This document shows, piece after piece, positions 24,757-32,907 of a stretch of 34,269 bases of DNA; the stretch's first letter is position 1; each line of letters begins with the position of its first letter. Made by a program: the position numbers and the translations under genes. Origin of the DNA: an uncultured Nitrospira sp. GTDB taxonomy: Bacteria; Nitrospirota; Nitrospiria; Nitrospirales; Nitrospiraceae. The stretch lies in assembly GCA_902500775.1 (NCBI GenBank), contig CABVRZ010000046.1, positions 1 to 34,269 of the forward strand, read 5' to 3'. Below the pieces are notes generated by a model that had not been told where the DNA came from, made no database searches, and saw only the letters and a list, made by a program, of their open reading frames with translations.

Positions 24757-25450
24757 ATGGCCATGCAATTGGATCGGGTTGTTCCATTTGGTCGTTCGCT
24801 CGATGAATATCGGACGATGTTTTCATTGTCTCACGATGATTTGGATAAGGAGATTGTCGGTGTGGCGGATGGCCCGGCGAGTTTCAATGCCGAGATGCAA
24901 GCGTTGGGGAAGCGCGTGATCTCCGTTGACCCGTTGTACGCGTTCCGTCCAGCCGAGATTGAACAGCGATTTCATGCAGTGGTCGATGGGATTATGCGGC
25001 AGGTCAAAGAGACGCCGGATGATTGGGTCTGGACCTTCCACCAGTCACCCGATCAGCTGCGCGAGCGTCGCGTGCAGGCCCTCACCCGATTCCTTACGGA
25101 CTATGAACGAGGGACAACCGACGGCCGTTACGTCATCGGTGAGCTCCCACGATTGGATTTTTCTGACGCACAGTTCGAGCTTGCCCTCTGTTCGCACTTC
25201 TTATTTTTATACTCGGATCATTTCTCCTATGCGTTTCACCGTGCTGCTTTCTTCGAGATGTTGCGAATCGCGGAAGAAGTCCGGGTGTTCCCCTTGCTGA
25301 CCCTTGCGCTGAAGCCGTCTCCCTATTCTCACGCCGCTTCTTCAGAACCTCGCAGCCGCCAGCTATGTCCATGAAATCCGCACCGTGCCCTACGAGCTGC
25401 AGCGCGGCGGGAATCAGATGCTGTGCATCAAGCGGGCAGGTCTCACGTAG
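24757..25450 (+). pseudogene. SAM-methyltransferase-like gene with a late frameshift
   Basis: The first 190 residues look intact: GRSLDEYRTMFSLSHDD (about 12-28), then IVGVADGPASFNAEMQALGKRVISVDPLY (about 33-61), which resembles the SAM-binding 'GVaDGPasFnaE~...G..V~S~DPlY' of a small methyltransferase-like family, and a downstream RLDFSDAQFELALCSHFLFLYSDHFS segment. The original frame then turns into EPRSRQLCP and stops at 25374. The adjacent frame continues naturally as LLQNLAAASYVHEIRTVPYELQRGGNQMLCIKR and ends at 25450. A single indel near 25330-25345 separates them. Whether this is a real mutation or a sequence error cannot be told here. The function of this methyltransferase-like family is not known to me. 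Confidence 0.7.
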
Positions 25451-25498
25451 CGGCTGGATGTCGCTCCTCGGTGGTTTCGTCATGAACCATCATGCAGA

Positions 25499-25783
25499 AT
25501 GCGGGTTACGGAAAGTGTGCTGAAGGACCTGGTTCCCTATTGGAAGACAGTGGGACAAGAGCAGATTGTGGACGAGGACAATGTGATCACGGCGGATGGA
25601 GTGACGCCATCTATCGACCTCGGCCACTACGTCGTCGAGCGTAGTGCCGAGCCAGCAACATTGGCACAGATCGAGGCTGACAGGCGTTCTCCTAAGTGCC
25701 GATACGCCTTTGACGCCGGGACACTCCTGCTTCACCTATGGTTTGGGGGGCACATCCCCACCCAGAGGAAGTGTTCATTGTGA
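25499..25783 (+). pseudogene. Possible remnant of a DJ-1/PfpI-family protein
   Basis: Only the C-terminal part seems to survive. The stretch QIVDEDNVITADGVTPSIDLGHYVVER (in pieces, about 22-48) resembles the 'v.d.nvIT..Gv...iDlgl~~Ve~' C-terminal segment of DJ-1/PfpI amidotransferase-like proteins. The usual nucleophile elbow would lie upstream, but that DNA does not encode it. After about residue 65 the sequence no longer resembles the family. The GTG/ATG starts are weak. Possibly debris from a rearrangement. Confidence is low. Confidence 0.4.
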
Positions 25784-25874
25784 GCGGTCGTTTGTATGAT
25801 CATGCATTCCCTTGAGAACAACCTACACTACGTAGCCGAGCTGAATGGGAGCGTTGGTCCGTAAAGGAGACGTC

Positions 25875-26282
25875 ATGAATTTTGAGGATATGTTAGATGC
25901 GGACATTCTCGAGATTGCCACTCCGATCATGGACAATCTGATGGAAGCCTCAACCATGATCGATTATGAGGCCCATGTCAGGGATTTCAGTGATCGGATG
26001 AAGAAGGTCGTGACCAAAAAGCATCTCCAGAAGGTGTGCCAGCAGTATCAGGCAGAGAAGGGATTCTTCGCTGAGCGTCAGCCGGTCGCCGTGTTCAAGC
26101 GGCCTGAGTCGGCAGCTATCGTGTGGAAACAGCGCTTTACCAAAGCCAAAGGGGAATTTGTGGCGGAAATGGCAGCAGACCATTCACATGCTGACAGCTC
26201 GGGACCTTGTGCGCGGGGGCCGCTCAACGACCAGTGCCTAGCTGTCTCACCATGTCATCGACTTCGAGACATAGGTGCGTAA
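25875..26282 (+). CDS. Small protein of unknown function, C-terminus probably replaced
   Basis: I do not recognise the family with certainty. The ATG at 25875 follows a strong AAGGAG site (spacing 7), and the N-terminal part is protein-like: MNFEDMLDADILEIATPIMDN, a helix region HVRDFSDRMKKVV (about 36-48), then EKGFFAERQPVAVFKRPESAAIVWKQRF (in pieces, about 62-90) and GEFVAEMA (about 94-101). It could be a small NTF2-like or related alpha/beta domain. After residue 104 the composition changes to HSHADSSGPCARGP..., which looks like out-of-frame or foreign DNA adjoining the transposase remnant at 26275. The protein is therefore probably truncated or fused at its end. Confidence 0.5.
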   Translation: MNFEDMLDADILEIATPIMDNLMEASTMIDYEAHVRDFSDRMKKVVTKKHLQKVCQQYQAEKGFFAERQPVAVFKRPESAAIVWKQRFTKAKGEFVAEMAADHSHADSSGPCARGPLNDQCLAVSPCHRLRDIGA

Positions 26283-26532
26283 CTATCGCACCTTCATTGT
26301 GAACGTTGACAAGCGATACTGTCAGGGTGACACGGTCTGCACGGCGTTCGTGGAGTCGACGGTCACCCAGGTGATCAGTACGCGCATGGTCAAGAAGCAA
26401 CAGATGGGGTGGACGCCACGCGAGGCGCACCTGCAGCTCCAAGTCCGCACACGTGTACTGAACGAGGAGCTACGAGCAATCTTTGCTGGGTGGTATCCAG
26501 GGATGGAGCCTGTGCGGCAGCCGGCTGTGTAG
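26275..26532 (+). pseudogene. C-terminal remnant of a transposase
   Basis: The 85-codon stretch begins in mid-protein after a stop and contains AFVESTVTQVISTRMVKKQQMGWTPREAHLQLQVRTRV (in pieces, about 24-61), ending with a FAGWYPG motif. I recall the pattern 'ESTVN.V~.KRM.KKQQMRW...GAHLLLQ~RT~V' from the C-terminus of DDE-type transposases, but cannot name the IS family. There is no ATG, no upstream catalytic part and no inverted repeats seen. It ends the decay zone before the heme-protein gene. Confidence 0.5.
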
Positions 26533-26623
26533 GAAGCGGCGTAGCCCCGGTTTGAAATGCTCTCCACATTGCGGCTTTCTGTGGCGATGTACCAGAATCC
26601 TTCGAGCATTCAGGTCTGAGGTA

Positions 26624-27343
26624 TCAGCCGCCGATCGTGTCGAGCATTTCCTTGAGACTTCGACGGATGCACGTGAAGATCGGGGTGTCCCGCAAGGTAT
26701 ATCGCGATCCCTCTGTTTCCCGTAGTGCCATCACCAAGTCAAGAAAATCCTCAGGCTTATCGCTCTCAAATGCCACCGTCCACTCTTGATCATCCAATCC
26801 GAAGGAATAGCTCGTATTGAGTTTCACCGAGGGAAAGCGATGGCCAACCTCAATATGCTCATCCATCATGCCCTGTCGCGCCGCCTTGGTCAGCAGAAAC
26901 CATTCCCGCGTCTTCAGAAACGGATACACAAAGTTGTACCTACACTTTCCCGGCACGACTGTCAGTCGCTTCCCTTCCTGCCCAGCATGAGAATGGTGAT
27001 CCACATAGACTGACCGTTTGGTCATCGCCAGATAGGAGTACGGAGTCGTGAGGTATTGCCCTAGACCGGAGGCGAGGATCTTGGTGCTCATGTCCTGAAA
27101 GAGGTCCAGGTCGTAACTGATCCGCCAGAGCATGATGTCGCAGTCGCCGCGAATGCCGATGGTCGAATACGGAACGACCAGGACTTTGCCATTGTAGTCC
27201 TCCACGGCACTGAGGAACTCCTGTTTACCCTGCGTGCGTTCACTCTTCGGTAGGCGACGCCATGCCGGATCAATTTTGTAGAAGACGAAGTTTACATACT
27301 GGCCTCTCGGCACCGGGCTTTGTTCGGAAGTCGACATGAACAC
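26624..27343 (-). CDS. Chlorite-dismutase-family heme protein, ChdC/HemQ-like
   Basis: The 239-residue protein belongs to the Cld/HemQ/Dyp structural family. The heme-ligand region DEHIEVGHRFPSVKLN (His163) and SYSFGLDDQEW (about 178-188) are present, and the tail RYTLRDTPIFTCI is well kept. The position of the distal Arg that true chlorite dismutases have about 13 residues after the proximal His is Leu/Asn here, so oxygen-evolving chlorite dismutation is unlikely. In contrast YPFLK (Tyr140-Lys144) followed by Trp148 matches the Tyr/Lys pair of Firmicutes-type coproheme decarboxylase (ChdC/HemQ), the last step of the coproporphyrin heme pathway. A catalytic role in heme synthesis is therefore the better guess. 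Several other Nitrospira proteins of this group are named 'chlorite dismutase', from similarity only. Confidence 0.75.
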   Translation of the reverse strand: MFMSTSEQSPVPRGQYVNFVFYKIDPAWRRLPKSERTQGKQEFLSAVEDYNGKVLVVPYSTIGIRGDCDIMLWRISYDLDLFQDMSTKILASGLGQYLTTPYSYLAMTKRSVYVDHHSHAGQEGKRLTVVPGKCRYNFVYPFLKTREWFLLTKAARQGMMDEHIEVGHRFPSVKLNTSYSFGLDDQEWTVAFESDKPEDFLDLVMALRETEGSRYTLRDTPIFTCIRRSLKEMLDTIGG

Positions 27344-27644
27344 ACCTTTCTATGGCACAACTGTTTCAGAAGCTAATTGTCCCGTCACCTCTTCCCGCAA
27401 ACACCGAAGCACGTGAAACCTCGACGACCCAAACCCTTATGTTGCGGTGAACATTCCTCGCATGTAGGAAACGCCCCCTTCCTGCTTACGCTTCGAGGAG
27501 CGCGGCCCTCCTTCGAGCAATCAGCTGACACACTCCCGCTCGTTCGATACGTCAGCATGGTGAATAATCGATTCCTCAACCGATCCATCGTTCAATCCAT
27601 GGGCGCAACACACGTCATCCTCTTCTCTTGGTCCTGCTCACTCG
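27344..27644. other. Intergenic region upstream of the heme-protein gene
   Basis: About 300 bp between the minus-strand heme-protein gene and the end of the cysteine-rich gene. Contains only overlapping short frames. The heme-protein promoter should be here, but I could not identify clear -10/-35 elements. Confidence 0.4.
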
Positions 27645-28130
27645 TTACGTGACGACCGGCGCATGCCCCTCCGCGAGGTGCAGGTTCGGACACCAGTCCG
27701 CTTCCGCCTGGCGCGCCAGTTCCCAGAGCTGACTCGAAATCGGAGGCGCGCCTTGATCGCTCGACAGCCCCACACACCGTGAGCACATAAACCGACAGTG
27801 GGACAGGCATGATCGATCAGGACATCCTTTATCAGTTCCTACTTTGGCCGCCTGCTGAAGGCAATAGGCTTCTGCATCCGGTGCACTGAGACTCCCGTGG
27901 TAGCAGCGGAGGGCGACATAGAAGTTTATCCGGCTCACGACGGGCCTCTCTTCGAGTAGGATCCGGACATGGTCTAGGTCCCAGGCTTCCTCGATCAATC
28001 GCGCAACGGTTTCGGCTGATTTTGGAAAGTCCTCGAAGAAGGCTAGGTACAACGCCCCTTCTTCACCGGCCTCTATGTCGCAGACCGGCGCCATCCTGAC
28101 CAGCCGCAGCAAGGTCGGAGCGTCAACCAT
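27645..28130 (-). CDS. Cysteine-rich protein of unknown function paired with a 2OG oxygenase
   Basis: The 161-residue protein has no domain I recognise. The first half is acidic and helix/strand mixed (VDAPTLLRLVRMAPVC..., ALYLAFFEDFPKSAETVARL). The second half carries a cluster of Cys in the spacing C-x4-C-x3-C-x3-C-x2-C (CPDRSCLSHCRFMCSRC) followed by a later WCPN; these could bind zinc or an iron-sulfur cluster. Start choice: the frame is open to GTG 28235, but the ATG at 28130 has GAGG 5 nt upstream and avoids a 98-nt overlap with the oxygenase gene. It begins 7 bp after the oxygenase stop, so the two are co-transcribed. Partner function with the oxygenase is an inference from position. 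Confidence 0.55.
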   Translation of the reverse strand: MVDAPTLLRLVRMAPVCDIEAGEEGALYLAFFEDFPKSAETVARLIEEAWDLDHVRILLEERPVVSRINFYVALRCYHGSLSAPDAEAYCLQQAAKVGTDKGCPDRSCLSHCRFMCSRCVGLSSDQGAPPISSQLWELARQAEADWCPNLHLAEGHAPVVT

Positions 28131-28137
28131 CTGCGCC

Positions 28138-29004
28138 TCAGGAATCGCGATTGAGAGACGCACCACCAGCTCCCGCGAGAAATTGTAATATCGGGTGATC
28201 AGCCGTCGAGTCGGTCTGCGAGGTCGTGGCGTCACCGATCGAAGTCCGTCTCGTCCTCGGCCAGCGCATCAGGGCGGCCGGGCCGAAATAGGCGAACGCA
28301 TCCTTCATGTTGGAGAACAGCTTCTTGAGCGGCCCCATTCGCTGATCCGTCACATATTGCAGCGTCAGGATGATCCGTCGTTCGCCGGCCCCCAATGGTG
28401 TGACGGCATGCCAGAGCTTGTCTCCGTTGAACACCACCATCGTGCCTGGCTCCATGGGGATCCGGGTTTCGTTGATCTCGGCGACATCCCTGCCCTTATG
28501 AACCCTAGCCACCAACCGGCAATGCTTGGATTGCTCGACCAGTCCGATGAGCACCGTATAGCGGGCGCCTTTGTAGTACGACGTGTCGTAGTGAAAACCG
28601 ATGTGGTCACCGGGTTTCGTGTAGTAATACAAGGCGCAGGCATGCGGATCGTCTTCGGGACAGAGCATGAGCTGCGCGCCGACCAGCCGGCTGAGGTACG
28701 TCCGGAGCGCCGGCGACCGATACAGCGCCACAAGGGCCGGCGCTTTTTCGCGAATCACGTAGTAGCTAACACTGCCTCCCTGCTTGTGGCCGGGCACGTA
28801 GTTTCTATGGATGTCCGGCTCAACCTGTTCGATCTCGAGGAGGCACGGCTCGACGACCGTCGGAGGGACGAAACGTGGGAGAAGGACGAACTCGTTCTGG
28901 TTCCAATAGGCGCTGTGAATGTCCGGTTCATCCAGCTCCGCGATGACCTCGCTCAGACCGGTTTCAACATGGGCCACTCGATCCTTCACTCCCACACAAG
29001 CCAC
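28138..29004 (-). CDS. 2-oxoglutarate/Fe(II)-dependent oxygenase-like protein
   Basis: The 288-residue protein has the double-stranded beta-helix with the facial triad HxD...H: His138 and Asp140 in GFHYDTSYYKG, His199 in DKLWHAVTPLG, and Arg209 (or 210) in GERRIILTLQYVT for binding 2-oxoglutarate. The N-terminal part (about 35-120) is helical, with the LLPRFVPPTVVEPCLLEI segment typical of prolyl-hydroxylase-like family members. All key residues are present, so Fe(II)/2OG-dependent oxidation is likely; the substrate is unknown. The last 40 residues are of low complexity. It is followed after 7 bp by the cysteine-rich gene, and its upstream neighbour on the same strand is the secreted protein at 29027. 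Confidence 0.75.
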   Translation of the reverse strand: MACVGVKDRVAHVETGLSEVIAELDEPDIHSAYWNQNEFVLLPRFVPPTVVEPCLLEIEQVEPDIHRNYVPGHKQGGSVSYYVIREKAPALVALYRSPALRTYLSRLVGAQLMLCPEDDPHACALYYYTKPGDHIGFHYDTSYYKGARYTVLIGLVEQSKHCRLVARVHKGRDVAEINETRIPMEPGTMVVFNGDKLWHAVTPLGAGERRIILTLQYVTDQRMGPLKKLFSNMKDAFAYFGPAALMRWPRTRRTSIGDATTSQTDSTADHPILQFLAGAGGASLNRDS

Positions 29005-29026
29005 TCCTTCCTCCGTCGATCGCCCG

Positions 29027-30079
29027 TTACTTCGTGTCCGGACAGCCTCCCGGCGTCATGTAGAGCAGGTAGTTTCCCATGCCGTGATTCGTCTGGGGTT
29101 CCTGCAAGGGACGGTGATGCACCATCACCATTTCGTACTCATCGCGTTGGTTCACGGGGAAGCCCTGTGGGCTGCGATAAATCTGATGCGGCAGAAAGGA
29201 CAGGAACGAGCCGTCCGGCGCGACATCGGGAACCGTCCGAAGGAGTGTCCGCTGCGCCGTCTTGTTCTCCAGAGCGATCAGCAACGCTTGATCGTGTCCA
29301 TGCGGATACGCGAACTTCACGCAGCCGTCCATCCGGAATGTGAGCGGCGCGCGGTCCACCTGCACCCCTCGCTGGATCTCGATCCCCTCGTCGGTCTCGT
29401 CCGACCGCCGCTTGTCGAATTTAGTGAAACAAACCACGTTGACGCCGACCTGGTAGACCTCCAGCGCCTTGACGGCACTCCCTTTCGGTGCCATCTCCAT
29501 CGTGAAGCTTGCCATGACGTCCTTCGTAGGTGGCACCCCGTGGTAGAACGCGACAATGGTCATGAGTTTCTGCCCCTTGGCGAGCGTGACTCCATACCCG
29601 GCGGGAAACCGCGTCTCGGCCATCTCCATCCCGGCGCCGGCAAAAAACAGCGGCTCGCCCGGGCAGGCGGCGCTGTCTTTGTCCTGATTGATCATTAAAA
29701 TATGGTGAAGGTATTGGCGAGGAAGCGGCGTCCCGTCTTTTTGAAAGACGGCGGAATGGAAACCAACCATGGTCATATCGTCGGGCAAGGCAAACACATG
29801 CTTGGGCAGGCTGGCGGCAAGCTCACCGTCATGCCCTGTCGGCAAATCCACCGGCCCGAACGTCACCGTGACACGGTTGTCCTCATACGTGACCGTCGTG
29901 CTTGTCTGAGCGAGAAGCTGCGGCGCATGATGGTCGCCGTGCGTGCCATCCGCGAACGATATGTCGGCCAGATGCAGCACGAGCCACAAGGCAATCGGAA
30001 CGACGTACATGAACTGTGTGTTTCTACTCTCCTTTTCGCTGCGCAATGCGTATAGCATATTGCTCCACCCCCACATCAC
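29027..30079 (-). CDS. Secreted protein, possibly copper monooxygenase-like (SURNod19/PHM-like)
   Basis: A signal peptide is present (MYVVPIALWLVLHLADISFADG, starting at the ATG 30010; the open frame starts at 30079). The mature protein of about 300 residues contains LPKHVFALPDDMTMVGFHSAVF, YLHHILMIN (a His-His pair), AETRFPAGYGVTLAKGQKL, and near the C-terminus VMVHHRPLQE with GMGNYLLYM. The HH pair in 'YLHH~L~~' and this strand layout suggest relatives of peptidylglycine monooxygenase-like folds such as SURNod19 proteins, but the usual copper-site set is not fully visible and I hold the family name loosely. No clear ribosome site picks the start; ATG 30058 or 30010 are both possible. It is upstream of the 2OG oxygenase on the same strand (gap 22 bp) and could be co-transcribed. 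Confidence 0.5.
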   Translation of the reverse strand: MMWGWSNMLYALRSEKESRNTQFMYVVPIALWLVLHLADISFADGTHGDHHAPQLLAQTSTTVTYEDNRVTVTFGPVDLPTGHDGELAASLPKHVFALPDDMTMVGFHSAVFQKDGTPLPRQYLHHILMINQDKDSAACPGEPLFFAGAGMEMAETRFPAGYGVTLAKGQKLMTIVAFYHGVPPTKDVMASFTMEMAPKGSAVKALEVYQVGVNVVCFTKFDKRRSDETDEGIEIQRGVQVDRAPLTFRMDGCVKFAYPHGHDQALLIALENKTAQRTLLRTVPDVAPDGSFLSFLPHQIYRSPQGFPVNQRDEYEMVMVHHRPLQEPQTNHGMGNYLLYMTPGGCPDTK

Positions 30080-30115
30080 CCATGCTTGCCGGACACGACT
30101 CTGCCGGAATAGAAA

Positions 30116-30149
30116 ATGAGGGGACCACCCTCACCTGTGGTCCCCTCAT
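30116..30149 (-). terminator. Strong hairpin followed by T-run on the minus strand
   Basis: A 12-13 bp perfect stem (TGAGGGGACCAC at 30117-30128, GTGGTCCCCTCA at 30137-30148) closes an 8-nt loop. On the minus strand it is followed by TTTTCT, the pattern of a rho-independent terminator. It lies 550 bp downstream of the sigma-54 regulator gene and just upstream of the secreted-protein gene, so it would stop read-through between them. Confidence 0.8.
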
Positions 30150-30698
30150 CACTCACACACGTGGCGGTCGGGACAACCGCTCACATTTGGTGGGCTACGC
30201 TGGATCGCGACAGGGCAAATCGCCATCCAGCACCCAGAGAGCCGGACCTCTCTCTTGAATCCGAGGACCAAGCAACGTGCGTGCCATAATGGCTCACGTG
30301 CTCTCGACTGATTCATTCACGCATCAGAAGCGATGAATAGAGTTTTCTGCGGCACGGACACCGCCGTCGCCGTGTTGAAAGAGATCCATCGACTTGGACA
30401 GTCAGAAGGAGATCTCGCACGTGCGCTTCAACATCATTCACTTAAACTGTCTAGGCTGATAGACGACGCATCAAGGATCAAAGGGCGAAATGGGGCACCA
30501 GCGAGACACCGCCATGAGTGAGCTCTGTCGATCGACATCAAGAACCCACGAGCAGTGACGGAAGCGGTGTTCGGGAATGGGAGAAATGCCCTTTCGGGTG
30601 AGGGTTGGACCACTAACGAGAATGGGAATGGGCTGGACTATCGAAACCAGTGGGTCATGGGGAAATTAGAAAGACGTCGTTATGGGGCAACGGAACGG
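30150..30698. other. Gap between the terminator and the sigma-54 regulator
   Basis: About 550 bp with no convincing gene. Plus-strand frames of 62-100 codons overlap the 3' end of the regulator and have no motifs. The region may hold a remnant or an untranslated 3' part. No repeat seen. Confidence 0.4.
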
Positions 30699-32075
30699 CT
30701 AGTCAATGCAATAGGCGCGAAGCTTGTTGTAGAGACTCGCTCGACTGATCTTGAGCAACTTGGCTGCCTTCAACCGGTTTCCTGCGGTCTTGCTCAGCGC
30801 ATCGACGATTCGGGTACGCTCAGTCTGGGCAACGACTCCGCGCGACGCCGACCGTAAGCTCTCCTCCGCACCGGCGTCATGTGAAACGAGATCCTCGCAC
30901 ACCAGCGACCGTCCGGTGGTCGTGACGACGGTTCGCTCGATGTAGTGCTGCAACTGACGAACATTACCCGGCCAGGGAGCATCACACAACGCCCGCATCG
31001 TTTTGTCATCGACAGACCGGACCGACTGATGATGCCTGGCACAAGAGGCGGCGACAAAGTGCCGTGTCAGCAAAGGGATATCGTCTCTCCGTTCCCTGAG
31101 AGCCGGCAAATACAGCGGCAGCACGGCGAGTCGATAGTACAGGTCCTGTCGAAAGGTTTTGGCCTTCACGAGGTCCGTCAGATCTTTGTTGGAGGCCGAG
31201 ATGACACGCGCATGGATCTTCATTGCTCGCGTACCACCGACAGGTTTGATCTCGCCCTCCTGCAGCACACGAAGCAGTTTCGCCTGAAAGGTCGACGTCG
31301 TATCGGCAATCTCGTCGAGGAAAATCGTGCCGCCATCCGCCTCTTCGAACAACCCCCGCTTGTTGGTTACCGCTCCGGTGAACGCCCCTCTCACATGACC
31401 GAAGAGCTCGCTTTCAAGGAGTGTTTCTGGAAGGGCCCCACAATCGACCACGACGAACGGCCGATCCCTCCGGGTACTGAGGGCGTGGATCGTTTTTGCC
31501 AGGAGTTCTTTTCCCGTTCCGCTCTCTCCTTGAATAAGGACCGTCGCCGAACTGTCCGCCACCAATCGGGTCATCTCAAAGAGCTGTTGCATGATCGGAC
31601 TTCGGCCGATCAGGTCGCCGAGACAATCGGTGAGCGGTATGGCTGCGGTGTCTGAAGTCAGGTCGCTGCGCCTCGTGTTCGAGGCTTTGTCGAAGAGCAC
31701 GAGCATTGAGGCCACCGCGCCGTTCTGATCCGTCAAGGGAAATGCTTGGTGCATCCCGCAGGCGGTGCCGTCGCCGTTTCCCGAACACGAGACACACTGC
31801 ACCTCCGGTGTCTCGAATACCTTGATCGCGGGACAGGTTCCACACGGGTCCGTCCGTTGCGCGAACGCTTCGTAGCACTTGGCGTGATGACGATCATGGT
31901 CTTGCCTGTCACCCACCGCCCAGGCCGCTTCGTTTGCGTACACGATGTTGAGGGCTCGATCCATAACCGCCACTCGGTCGGACAATCCTCGAGCCAACTG
32001 TTTGATCGCTTCTACGCGTGCGGTAATGATAGGGTCCGTCGGCGTAGGGCCGGACAGCGATTCTAAGTTAGACAC
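30699..32075 (-). CDS. Sigma-54-dependent transcriptional activator (PAS-AAA+-Fis)
   Basis: The 458-residue protein is an enhancer-binding activator of sigma-54 RNA polymerase. Residues about 20-130 form a PAS sensor with six cysteines (67, 78, 81, 94, 97, 106), including two CxxC pairs, which could bind heme, iron-sulfur or zinc. The AAA+ core has Walker A GESGTGKE (183-190), the GAFTGA loop that contacts sigma-54 (230-235) and Walker B IFLDE (251-255). The C-terminus has a Fis-type helix-turn-helix ([21 protein letters not shown], about 433-452, in pieces). The GTG start at 32075 has GGGAG about 6 nt upstream. No response-regulator receiver is fused; the PAS domain is the likely signal input. 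Targets are unknown; the best sigma-54-like site in the window is at 10824-10840, but it is imperfect. Confidence 0.9.
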   Translation of the reverse strand: MSNLESLSGPTPTDPIITARVEAIKQLARGLSDRVAVMDRALNIVYANEAAWAVGDRQDHDRHHAKCYEAFAQRTDPCGTCPAIKVFETPEVQCVSCSGNGDGTACGMHQAFPLTDQNGAVASMLVLFDKASNTRRSDLTSDTAAIPLTDCLGDLIGRSPIMQQLFEMTRLVADSSATVLIQGESGTGKELLAKTIHALSTRRDRPFVVVDCGALPETLLESELFGHVRGAFTGAVTNKRGLFEEADGGTIFLDEIADTTSTFQAKLLRVLQEGEIKPVGGTRAMKIHARVISASNKDLTDLVKAKTFRQDLYYRLAVLPLYLPALRERRDDIPLLTRHFVAASCARHHQSVRSVDDKTMRALCDAPWPGNVRQLQHYIERTVVTTTGRSLVCEDLVSHDAGAEESLRSASRGVVAQTERTRIVDALSKTAGNRLKAAKLLKISRASLYNKLRAYCID

Positions 32076-32146
32076 GGCTATCTCCCGTCACAGGGAGGAG
32101 ATGTATCGGCTGTCTACTTACTTGTTCTGATGAGCGGAGTGCTTGA

Positions 32147-32281
32147 TCAGCGCTCAGCTCTCTTTCCTGAGTTGAGCAATTGTTGCACACATGTCTTGAG
32201 GTCGGCAATACGGACAGGTTTGTCGAAGTAGGCGTTCGCGCCTGCTCGTAACACTCGATCTTTCAACATCGCCTCGCCGAA
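32147..32281 (-). pseudogene. C-terminal fragment of a response-regulator receiver domain
   Basis: The frame between 32281 and the TGA at 32147 encodes GEAMLKDRVLRAGANAYFDKPV and continues with IADLKTCVQQLL. This corresponds to the end of a CheY-like receiver: '...~..AGA.~Y~.KP~.~.~L...~..LL' with the conserved Lys-Pro. An upstream in-frame TGA cuts it off, and the phosphoacceptor Asp part is not found. It is a pseudogene remnant of about 45 codons, not a functional regulator. Confidence 0.65.
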
Positions 32282-32355
32282 TCAAAGTTCTTGGAGGGAA
32301 TCCCAAGCAGGGAGAGCGCCTTCGCCTATTAGCCACATCCACCCGAAAATCCACA

Positions 32356-32550
32356 TTAAGCGTCCGAACCAACGGGATCGAGCGTTTGCCGCATGCGGTC
32401 CACATCAAAATGGTAGCGGCCATAGGGATTCACGTGCTTGTGGAACAGCGGGGTGGTGAGCAAGAGCGTCGCTTCCGCACGCACATGCCCTTCGGCACGG
32501 AGTTCCTCGACCGCTCGCCCAATGTGGATGTGTTCCCAGGCATTAAGCAC
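32356..32550 (-). pseudogene. C-terminal tail of a Tn3-family transposase
   Basis: The 64 codons contain LNAWEHIHIGRAVEELRAEGH and, after a spacer, PLFHKHVNPYGRYHFDVDRM. In Tn3-family transposases the C-terminus has the same order: 'V.WNT.Y...A...LRAEGH' then '~SPL..~H~N~.GRY.F~'. An upstream in-frame stop (TGA) ends the frame and the catalytic DDE region is not present, so this is a leftover end of a transposon. No Tn3 terminal inverted repeat was recognised nearby. The neighbouring response-regulator fragment and the integrase gene suggest a rearrangement-prone junction. Confidence 0.6.
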
Positions 32551-32907
32551 ATGGGGAGAGCATCACAAACCCGGGGAGGCTCATAAAAACCATGGGGGAA
32601 TCGACTCATTCAGAATCACTGTTCCGAAATCAGAAGGGGCTTTTGAGAGCACGAGGCAGCAGCCCCCCCGAATATCTGATGCGTCCCTTCATTCCGAACT
32701 TTGCCAAATGCTATCGGCAAGAGACAACAACTGCACTGGACACCCAAAGGGGCACATCTCCTCCTGTAAACTCGACCCCGTGTGCTTAACAACGAGCTAG
32801 AGGAAGTTTTCCGTGCATGAGCACTCATGAAGAGAATGGAACGCAGGCCCGTTGAGTGACTGCAGCCTTGCGTCCTCACGCATCAAGAACCTGTGGAATC
32901 AAAGGAG
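32551..32907. other. Gap between transposon debris and the integrase gene
   Basis: About 357 bp with small overlapping frames (for example 32592-32789 plus) that lack motifs. This is a plausible place for one attachment site of the integrase-bearing element, but no direct repeat could be matched elsewhere in the window. Confidence 0.4.

Noticed and set aside
26624..27343. True chlorite dismutase
   Set aside because: The distal Arg position is not Arg, and the Tyr/Lys pair of HemQ/ChdC is present; the name is kept only at family level.
28131..28235. N-terminal extension of the cysteine-rich protein from GTG 28235
   Set aside because: It overlaps the oxygenase gene by 98 bp, while ATG 28130 with GAGG lies 7 bp after the oxygenase stop.
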